This document shows, in pieces, positions 54,896-64,000 of a stretch of DNA of 64,000 nucleotides; position 1 is the first letter of the stretch, and the number at the start of each line of letters is the position of its first letter. The DNA comes from Anastrepha obliqua (taxonomy: Eukaryota; Arthropoda; Insecta; Diptera; Tephritidae): assembly GCF_027943255.1 (NCBI RefSeq), contig NC_072894.1, forward strand, positions 128,455,601 through 128,519,600, written 5' to 3'. Made by a program: the position numbers and the translations under genes. A model generated the notes under the pieces. The model worked only from the letters and a program-made list of their open reading frames with translations, did no database searches and was not told the origin of the DNA.

Positions 54896-56671
54896 GTGAG
54901 TAATGCAGTTTAAGGCCTCCTGCTGGGTTGAGAAAATCACTCTAAAACTGCTCAAACACACACTCATACATCTATTGTAAAATTTCACGCCACTTGTTAG
55001 AGCGCAAAAAATGCTCTTCCTTTTGGTCAAACAGAAAGGGAAAGTGATTTTGCTCTGCTATTCTTGAAAATTGTTGTTGTTCTCTGCCAAAGCAAAACGT
55101 GTATATATGCCAAGTAGGACGTCATTAAAAACATCTCTTTTTCAAACTATTCGAACTTGCACATCACCAAAAAAATGTTGCTTGGCTGATTATTTCTTCT
55201 ATCTAATTTTTTCATTACGTTATTGGTATGATGTTTTAAATAACGAGTTTATTTTTTCGAATATAAACACGTTTATACCTACGTTTATACCGTACCCGTG
55301 CGCTTAATAGGGAGCACCTGATGTCACATGATTCGCATGTCTGTGAAATCGCTCTGGTGTAAGGTATATTTGTATGTATATTTTTCTTTTATTTTTGATT
55401 TAAGACACAGCGACTTTGCCAAATTACGTCATAAGTGTAGGTATAGTGGAACAGTCATGAGATTTGCCGGGATGAATTTTGAGAAGTTGATACTAAGATT
55501 AAAAAGCACCTTTTACGATACTTTACTCCACTGTACGCATACATAGGCATACTTTCGCAAAGGCTGATACAAATGTAAGATACAAATATAGTTTTCGTAA
55601 TTATTTTGTATTCAATACATATAACTGACTGTGGAATTGCCAATGTACTCATACACATCTCCATGTAATGACGAGCCCACTTTGGTGTTTTAACCACAGT
55701 CTGCTTGCAGATATGCCTTTATTATCTATGTACATATAGACGTGGCAAACAAACGTTCCGGCGGCGGGCGTTTGTCGGCTAATGAATTCAAAGAAGTATT
55801 TAAACATATTTGTAAATATAAAAATAATTATAATAAAAAATTAAAAAAAAAACTTGTGGTTTTTCAAATTATTAGCACAATCGCAATTAAATAATTCTAT
55901 TTTCTAATATCGCTTTGATCATTTTTCGCACATTTATGGTGTTTGAATAAAAAATATGGAATGCGTGAATTTTGTTTACAGTTTCTAGAACCATTCAAAT
56001 AACTTCCGTTGATATTAATCGGCTTTCATTGATTGAAGCTTAATAAACAAATATGCATGTGATTTTATATATTTTCGTAATTTTTTATTTTATGTATCGC
56101 CGCAATAATTTTTGGTAGTTTTTTTGAAATTTAGCAGCACGCGCATTCGCACGTACTGGGAAGGCATAATTGAAAAATATCTTCTGGAGAAATTTTATAT
56201 ACAGGGTTTTCCATTGAGGGCTGATTGAAATGCTATAAAATAAGCTGTGTGTGAGTTATTATATTTGATAAAAAGGTCCAAGTACGCCATTGTATATGGA
56301 ATATGACATCGTTCAATTTTCAATGACTCTGCTGAGTTTAAGTTATGTTGACGGCTTGACCGTTTAGAATTTTTTTGTCTTAGACCTGGTGATTTCAGAA
56401 AAACCACAAGGAAGATCCTAACCGCGAAAAATCAAAAAATCTTAGTGGCCAAATAATGTCAGCTCCGCGGGAGAAATCGTTCATAATAAATTTTCATTCG
56501 AGTAACTCGTCATTTGGTGATTTGGTAGCTGTGACGGAATAATGAACAACAGATTTGACAGGCGCCCCCCCCAAAAACATGACCGCCAGAGCCCATCAAC
56601 ATCGACTCGTCTCTTTTAAGAAGACCACAAATAAATAAGACCACAATAAACACAGAATAAAATTAGTTAAA
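54896..56671. other. Synthetase intron, no further exon seen
   Basis: I searched by eye for the next synthetase exon and did not find it. Only short ORFs and an A run near 55845. Confidence 0.4.
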
Positions 56672-56675
56672 TTAA

Positions 56676-57143
56676 CCCTTTACAGCATGTGAGCCCATCT
56701 ATGGTACTGCAGTTTTGATTCAATTTTATTTCCAAATTAAGTATTATAAAATACTTCAAGCTATTTTAATAAAAAAAAATGTATATTTATCAATAATAAA
56801 CGGAAAAAATGGCTATGATTTTAGACATTTCGAAATAACCTCATTTTTGTGCAAGTGGTGAAAAAGCAGAATTGCAGTGCGAGTGATTCAAAAAACTATA
56901 ATGGAGTAAAACGTAAGTACTTTTTGACAAAAAATAATCTTTCTTGACGGATAATAATTTTTCAACTGTTCTCTATACTAAAAAACTAGGTTTTATAGAT
57001 GGATCCGAAATAAAAAAAAAATCAAAATATACAACTTTTTCCTTGTTTTTCTTTTAATATCTCTTCTTGCTAATCAAATAAAGCTATTTACACCGTGAAA
57101 CAATTTTGTTTGTCAACGCATCATTAATTCATGCAGTAAAGGG
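56676..57143 (+). mobile_element. piggyBac-type MITE, copy 1
   Basis: CCCTTTACAGCATG at the left and CATGCAGTAAAGGG at the right are inverted repeats, each bordered by TTAA (56672-56675 and 57144-57147). CCC ends and a TTAA target are hallmarks of the piggyBac superfamily. The 468-bp interior is noncoding. Its TIR differs from that of the element at 34938, so another family supplied the transposase. Confidence 0.85.
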
Positions 57144-57147
57144 TTAA

Positions 57148-60100
57148 GTAGCCTTCAATCCAGTTTAATCAATTCTTTGTTGAAATCTTCGATACAATAC
57201 ATGTACTAGTATGGGTAGATTATAATAAATGAAAACTAAAATAGTTTCAAAATTAATCGAGATCTCAATGTGGCAGTTTTTTTTTTGTGCCAGAAAATAA
57301 ATGACAGCGGCAAGTAAAAATAGATTAAAGCCATTTTTCCAATATTCAAATTTATTATATTAGAAAATATCCAAAAATCGATGCTCTGCTGATGCGCTGC
57401 CCACCACACAGCCACTATCTGCATGCCGAACCACCTGCACGCCTCCCAGCCCACTCAGCTCATGCGCTGCCAGGTCTGCTTCGCGCTACATGTGCCAAAA
57501 AAAACGGCGATCGCGTGAGACAATCCCCTATAGAGAGAAGCGAATATTGGCGATTGTAGAGGAGGAACTTTTGTCTAGTTCTTCACTTCGAAAATTTAGC
57601 TAAAACGACTGATCTACTGAAAATTTGCACGAAGCACCTACACACGTACGCACATACCTATATATATGTACATACATATATGCATGTGTATATGGATGAT
57701 TACGTATCTGTGCTTTTTCTCTCTCACAATGCTTTGTGTGGACTTTTCTTCTAATGCGAGTATTTGCTGCTACGAGACAAATTCGAAAAATGGAATTTTC
57801 GAAAATGCAGATGTTGTTCTAAAACAGTTTTAAAATTTTAGTTTGCAGTTAAACGTCGCGTCGATATTTTTAAAGCTGTGCCTTTGAGCAGTGAAGCGGA
57901 TAAAGTGAGAAATAAAAGTAATTGTGAGCGGAGGTGTCAATAGTGTTGGGAATGATTTTTTTTTGTGAATGTGTGGCCAAATCAAAAGTTCGAATCGTTT
58001 CAAGAAGTGTCCTCATATAAAATAAACGATCACTTTATTCCATTTGAATATTAATTAAATGAAATGACAACATCGTGCTTGAGTGTTACGTAAAAGTGAC
58101 AGAAAATCGCTCAAACATTTGAACAGAAAACTCAAAATTTAACAACAATAAACTAATAAAGTTAGATTCAACAATAAATACATTTTGCTATTTTTATGTA
58201 GAAATAAATAGTGTAATTACGAAGAATAGTCGATTGCAGAGGCTGGTGTAGTTGCTGTGGCAACTAATGCTTTCCCTTAGTTAATATAAGTGATGCTGCG
58301 CTAACAACTACACACTACATACACACATGCATACATATGAACAAATACTCACTCAATAAAGGGCAAAGGCCTAAGAAGTTAGAGCCAAAGGAGATTTTGT
58401 TGGTATTTTATTGTTTGACAAACAACCTGAGCATATTAGATAGAGAAAAAAAAACGACTATAGATCTAATTTTGATCCACTTTTGCTGTTTCTAACACAC
58501 ATCGTCACTTGAATAAAATGCCAATTTGACACAACATCAACAAATTCAAATTTAAGTAACAAAAACGGAAAAGTAAGAGAATAATTTCTGAAGAACCTTG
58601 AGAATCCATCTTGGAAATGATTTTTTGTTCAATCCCCCCGCATTCCTCTCTTAAATCAAATTACTCCTCAAACACATCAAAACGTACAAAGGAAACTTCA
58701 TCTCTTATGAATGGAGTTTCTGCTTATTTTTCGGTGCAGCTGTTAGTAAAGATCAATTAAATAAAAGACTCAAAAAGTTTTCAGTTCCACAATTTTATGA
58801 ATATGGAAAGAAATTTTGAAAATTAAAAAGTAAATCCTTTTTCTCCATTTTTTTTTTTGAAAAATTATGTAGATAATCACACTATCTGGCTTATAATTTT
58901 TTCAACGGTACTCCACTTATGCAAATCGGATCAGAATATTTTGACTTATATTAAGACCTAGCGCCTTTTATTACCGACCTTTTTGATTTTTGCCACCTGC
59001 AGAACTTCTATGAAAAAAAAAAGTCAAAATTGTTTTTAAAATCGATTTTCGACGCTTCGAGCAGGAAATTTGAGCGAAATCAAAGACAATGTTGCAGCAA
59101 CGTGTTGCCTTTAATTTGGAATGGTTGTATAAAAAACCAAAAAACATTGAAAAATAAACATACAAAAAAAAAAAAATTATTATGCATCCCATTTTTCATA
59201 CAGAATGAAGGGATTTTTTGGTAAAATTTACACAGGGGACACACAACAGTTTGCTTTCAAATCGCAAATACGATTTTATTCTTTTCATTATAACAAACAT
59301 TTTACTTTGAAGGAAGAATCAAAGCACTAATTGAATATGAAAAGTTCAATGCAATTATTCCTAAAAATTAACTCCACTTGAATCATTATCACCTTCGAAG
59401 CTGAATGAGATACCATAAGTTCTTTCGTCGGCTGTTGATTCATTGATGCGATTGTCACAAGACTCTATTTCCAAAACCAGTTTTGCACAACCTTCCTCAA
59501 AGTAAGCCATTCAACGTTCTCTAAATTTTAGTTTGACCAGCGATCGTTTAAACTAGAAAAGATAAAACTTGGATTCTAACTGGAGATAAACAAGAAAATA
59601 ATAATTATCACAGTGAATGTTGTTTGCGACTTTTAGTGCATGACCTTCACCGCTCTGATTTGAGTGCTCTCTCGTTTAGACCTTCTCTGATTTTCTTAGG
59701 CTGGACTCTTTTTCTTTAACTTTATTGAAATTTGTTTAGGTGTAAAATGGAAAGAACACTTTATCAACAACTATCCTTCCTTGTTTGAGGGGATCATTAT
59801 AATATTTTAGTAAGAAGGGCTGGACACGGTTCTATTTGCTGTGACAACTTGCGGGAGTCCGTTAGCGCGGTTTCATGTACCGAAACTCTAACCGGTGCAC
59901 TTCCGAATGATAGTCACGCACTAACCCATTCGGCATGGATTCCGCCTGAATGAATTCCCCCATGAATAGTCAGCCAAATGTACACATGACTCAGGCTGCT
60001 CATGTGTCGGTAAATCAAAACTTGGCAAATTTATTAGTATAACGGCCAATTTTTTAGCAATTTTGGTTACAGCCAATAAGAAGAATCGCAAACGTTTTAG

Positions 60101-60537
60101 AGGTTCGCATTAAGTGGGCAGGGGTAAGCTTAATTCAAAAGAGGCATATTTTAAGAATCTCTTTGGGCGATATAGATGTTAGTTTATTCAGTTAATAAAT
60201 AATGCGATAATTGAGAAACATTTTTCTAAATTTTTATAACAAAATATTGAAAGTTAAGCGAGTGACAGTGGACCTTCGGACGCGCCTCGAAAAAAAATTT
60301 GGTTTGCGGTGTACAGGATAACTCGCAACAGCATCAAGTAAAGCTGATTTTTTAATTTTTACAATCTTTCTTGGAAGCCAAAAAATCTGATTAATTATGA
60401 AAATCAAAAAAGCTCCCAGAGATACCTGTCGAATTGTGGGAAGAAGTGCAGTGGAAAATTTTAAAACAATTGGTCCAAAACTTTAAAGCGAAGCAGACAC
60501 TCATAATGTCATACTTTTTTACACAGTAATTCTGACA
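57148..60537. other. Synthetase intron or intergenic, no gene seen
   Basis: ATACAT microsatellite at 57650-57690. The stretch 57830-58210 (CAGTTAAACGTCGCGTCG onward, then several unspliced A-rich bases) looks somewhat like a fly 5' UTR and might be an alternative first exon, but nothing confirms it. A GC-richer patch at 59830-60010 is unassigned. Confidence 0.35.
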
Positions 60538-60541
60538 TTAA

Positions 60542-61018
60542 CCTTTTACTGCATGAATTAATAAAGCGTTGCAAAAAAAAAAAAAAAATGTAGAAATAGC
60601 TTTATTTGATTATCAAGAAGAGATATTAAAAGAAATACAATATAATGAAAAAATGTTGTTTTTTTTTTATTTCGGAGCCATATATAAAAACCAGTTTCAA
60701 GTAAAGCGCAAAAATTATTATCCGTCGAGAAAGATGAGTGTATCGACTCCATGAAATTATTATTTTTTGTCAAAAAGTTCTTACTCTATTATCGTTGTTT
60801 GAAAATGAATCACTCGCACTGCTAATTCTACTTTTTTTCGCCCACTTCCATAAAAGTGAGGTTATTTCGAAATGTCATAAAATTATAGCCATTTTTCCAT
60901 TCACTATTGCGAAATATATATATTTTTTTGGATTAAAATGGCTTGAAGTATTTTATAATACATAATTTGGAAATAAAATTGAATCAGTACTTTATATGGG
61001 GTCATATGCGGTAAAGGG
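60542..61018 (-). mobile_element. piggyBac-type MITE, copy 2 (inverted)
   Basis: Same family as 56676-57143 in the opposite orientation: CCTTTTACTGCATGAATTAA at the left, CATATGCGGTAAAGGG at the right, with TTAA on both sides (60538-60541 and 61019-61022). Interior blocks such as ATTTCGAAATGTCATAAAAT correspond to copy 1 (GATTTTAGACATTTCGAAAT). 477 bp. Confidence 0.85.
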
Positions 61019-61022
61019 TTAA

Positions 61023-63039
61023 ATGCAATAATTTAAAAAAATAAAAGGAAAATTGCAAAAGGCATGAAAGCATATTCATAGTCGTTTGAGTATTGAACAT
61101 ATATATGTATGTATGTATGTGTGCATGTGCCCGTGTGCATTTATGAATTAAAGGTATTTTTCGCTTCAACGAAATGTTGGCATATCTGCGTTTACAACAA
61201 TGTAATTATGCATGCATGTATGTGAATTTACACGTGTGTGTATATGTATTTATACACTTGTGAGTGTATTATCAACGCGATTTGCTTATAAATGGTGCAG
61301 TTGAAGTACGCAAGAAACATTTACAATTTGTTAATTGTTGCATTGGCAAAACCAGCCAAGTGAGCCAATTTTATTCACAAAGTCTGTTTGCGTTGCATAG
61401 CTTTTTGCTCTTTTACATTGCATGTATGTAGTTATGTATGCAAGTGCGAGTGTGTTTTGCAAGAAGTACATCCTATGAGCCATGTGTGCACGCAGTTGGA
61501 GCATACCACCAGCACCTTCTATTCAATTTTGTCACCAAGAAAAAAGAAAAAAATATGTGCAAGCCAAAATAAGATCGTGAAAAAGCCCGCGTCATCTGTG
61601 CGCCTGTTTTTGATTTTTGCTAGAAAGTAATGATACAGACAGCGCAACAATATAGGCAAAACCAAAAATCTTGTAAAAAACAAACCAGTACGAAAACTGT
61701 ATGGATGTATGCACATACGCACATATACATGAACGCATTGAGCGCGCAATAAAAAAAAACACCGCAATCAAATTTTGTTTTCGATTCTTTGTGATACATA
61801 CCTACTTATATATGAATGAATAAGAGCTTAAGTGATACGTTAATAGAATTTTAGTATTTCATACATACTTATATACATATGTCTGCATGTATGCCAAATG
61901 ATGCACAAGAACACAAGTGAGATATACAAAGAATTCTTATTAGCTCATTTTGCTTTTCACTTTTTCTGAATTTTTTGATAGATCGCAAGCGATGCCGAAA
62001 ATTGACATTAAAAATATTTCAGTTACTAACATAGAAAACTCACTTTTTTCACAGCAATACTAAAACTGGCTCATATTTAGGGCGTAGAAATAGTAGTGGG
62101 GCAGATAAGTGCAATTATTTGCTTCATGCAGCGATGGGCAATCCTTTCCTACACAAAAAACGTGCGTATTTGGGCACATGTTGTTGTTGTTTTGTAATTA
62201 TTTCCCCATCAAATTGTTTGATGAAAACGATTAATTCTTTGCCTTTCACAGTTTTTACCTCGTTTGACCGATTTCAAGGCGTTTTACATACGCCCAAACT
62301 CCCACACTCATCTTTTTGTCTGCATTAAATGATCTATAAAATATTTGCGTCTATGACATATTTGCTGACACCTTCGATATAAGTATTTTGCTTAGCTTGG
62401 TGAGCATTTTGGACATTTTCACCATGACTTCTACCTTGAAATTATATATTATACATACATATACATTAGGGATATCAATAATAGAGACTAATATTCGCTC
62501 AGCTTACTACACTTTCCAAATTGTATTACTATGTTTAAAAAAGAATGTAACAAAAATGGTTGGAACATTGTAAAAGTGCCATTAACGAACACTTTACTCT
62601 AAATAAAAAATTTAAATAATTTGTAAAAAAAATATTCCCACAAAATTTGTGAGAAAAAAATTCACAGCATTTTCTTCAATGTTATAAATTCATAAAGGCA
62701 CCACATTATTAATTCTTATGCTTACATAGAGAAATCCCGTCATTGTCGGTATCTCGTAATGTCTGCCCACATTTATTAAAAGTGAAAACACTCTTCGTTG
62801 CGTATATTTAAAGAAATTTTGAGAAAAGCGCGTGTATACGATGTTTAAGAATCATACATTCTGAACATACATACATACCTACACACTTACATATGCATAT
62901 AAATATTTGAGTCTGATACCGTTTGGGTTGGGATTTTTACGAACTGAAAGTCATGGAAAGGCAAATGGTATTACTCAGTTTGGTGACAGCTTATATACAT
63001 ACATATATACAGAGGCATTTACAAGTATGCGAAAGTGTA
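61023..63039. other. No gene seen; ATAC/TATG microsatellites
   Basis: Microsatellite-like ATGTATGTATGT at 61095-61125 and 61195-61250, ATACATAC near 62445-62465 and 62865-62880. No coding region is recognised. Confidence 0.4.
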
Positions 63040-63399
63040 CAGGGTTGGCCATATTAAACTGACCCATGTGATTATTAAAAAAATATGGAAAAAGAAACAT
63101 TTTTTTGTGTTTCATTGTGAAAAACATTTAATTTAGTTCAAGGAGATTCGTTTACATCACTTTTTGAATATGATATCGCGCAAGTGGTCGCCCTTAGCTC
63201 GTATAGCGTAATGTGCCCGTTTTTCGGCGTTTTCCATAGTTTTGGCCAGCGTCTCGGCCGATATGGCGGCTATTTCCCGTCGGATATTGGCCTTAAGTGC
63301 GCCTAGTGTCTTTGGCTTGTTGACGTAAACCTTAGATTTCAAATTACAGTAAAAAGTTATAGGGTTACTCAATGGGTCAGTTTAATATGGCCAACCCTG
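63040..63399 (-). mobile_element. 360-bp mariner MITE with C-terminal transposase remnant
   Basis: CAGGGTTGGCCATATTAAAC (63040) and its inverted copy ending at 63399 are identical over about 28 bp and flanked by TA. The minus strand (63372-63157) keeps the C-terminal ~60 residues of a DD41D-type transposase (LKSKVYVNKPKTLGALKANI, ending IIFKK) and nothing upstream. Clean TIRs indicate mobilisation in trans. Confidence 0.85.
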
Positions 63400-63404
63400 T
63401 ATAT

Positions 63405-64000
63405 AGAGAGAGTGTCGCTTAGAATCATTTACTTAATTTTAATTTTAATGTTGATTTGTATTTTAGTCTTAATTTTGATGTTAGTTTTAATTTAAATTTT
63501 AACTTAAGTTTTATTTGTAATTTTTAATTTAATCTTAATTTGAATTTCTGTTTTAGTCGTAGTGTTGATTCTAATTTTAATCATAATTTTGATTATATTT
63601 TTCGCTTAAATTTTAACTTAAGTTCTTATTGTAATTTTTAATTTAGATTTTAATTTTATTTCTATCATTGATTTTAATTTAAATTTAAATTTAAAATTAC
63701 ATTTAAGTTATAATTTTGGCTTTAATTTTAATTTAAATTTAAATTTAAACTTAATTTCTATTTGTAATCTTTAGTTTTCTCTTTAATTTAGTATTTATTT
63801 CAATTTAGATTTGAATTTTAAAATCATTTACTAAATTTTAGTTTTAATTTTAATTTTAAATTCTATTTCAGTCATAATTTTGATTCTAATTATAAATTGT
63901 ATTTCAGCCATAATTTTGATTCTATTTTTAATTTTTGTAAATTTGTTATTTTTAATTTTAATTTTATCTTTAATATAAATCTCAATCTAGAATTAATTTT
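63405..64000. repeat. AT-rich simple sequence (TTTAATTTTAA variants)
   Basis: The last 600 bases are an interrupted, degenerate repeat of TTAATTTTAATTT/TTAAATTTAAAT-like units with occasional G (TTTTGAT). It continues to the window edge. Confidence 0.75.

Noticed and set aside
57830..58210. Alternative first exon of the acyl-CoA synthetase gene
   Set aside because: The base composition resembles a 5' UTR, but there is no clear donor, start codon or other support.

Overview
The window is nuclear DNA of a higher dipteran. Gene structure (short GT-AG introns, Drosophila-like proteins), CA/TA-rich ACATAC microsatellites and many short repeats that I recall from true fruit flies (Tephritidae) suggest a tephritid; family is an inference and species is not determined. 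Four host genes are supported: RpL26 (minus, 3.5-4.4 kb); a complete five-exon short/branched-chain acyl-CoA dehydrogenase gene (plus, 11.5-21.1 kb); a three-exon ninjurin gene (minus, 28.6-29.3 kb), easily missed because its exons are short; and the first two coding exons of a long-chain acyl-CoA synthetase (plus, 51.3 and 54.7 kb) whose remaining exons must lie beyond the right edge. They are ordinary housekeeping, lipid-metabolism and membrane genes with no operon-like relation.

Most of the rest is transposable-element DNA. From left to right: a TTCGAATA-rich repeat and a Harbinger-like MITE (0-2 kb); a decayed Ty3/Gypsy pol (4.8-6.3 kb); a repeat carrying a ~1-kb TAACA array (6.9-8.5 kb); a hAT element split by a Helitron (8.5-11.1 kb); intron 2 of the dehydrogenase gene, enlarged by a TIR element, SINE-like and mariner copies including a DD41D (rosa-type) mariner; a three-level nest at 22.2-28.4 kb (LINE in Harbinger in mariner); a second copy of the TTATG-array element, itself interrupted by an R1-like LINE with a perfect target duplication (29.9-32.4 kb); an apparently intact piggyBac-like transposase gene (35.3-37.1 kb); many mariner copies of several subfamilies (33.8-53.8 kb); another nest of mariner in a TIR element in a Jockey-like LINE (47.6-49.9 kb); piggyBac-type MITEs at 56.7 and 60.5 kb; and a small mariner MITE plus AT-rich simple sequence at the right edge.

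The most notable features are the pentanucleotide-array element (about 200 and 102 near-perfect units in two copies), the datable nests with reconstructable empty sites, the intact piggyBac transposase, and a LINE whose 3' end contains a tRNA-like pol III A-box and anticodon arm. Nothing looks like a CRISPR array, prokaryotic operon or wholly new enzymatic system. Very long pentapeptide ORFs over the TTATG arrays are artefacts of a 5-bp repeat without stop codons.
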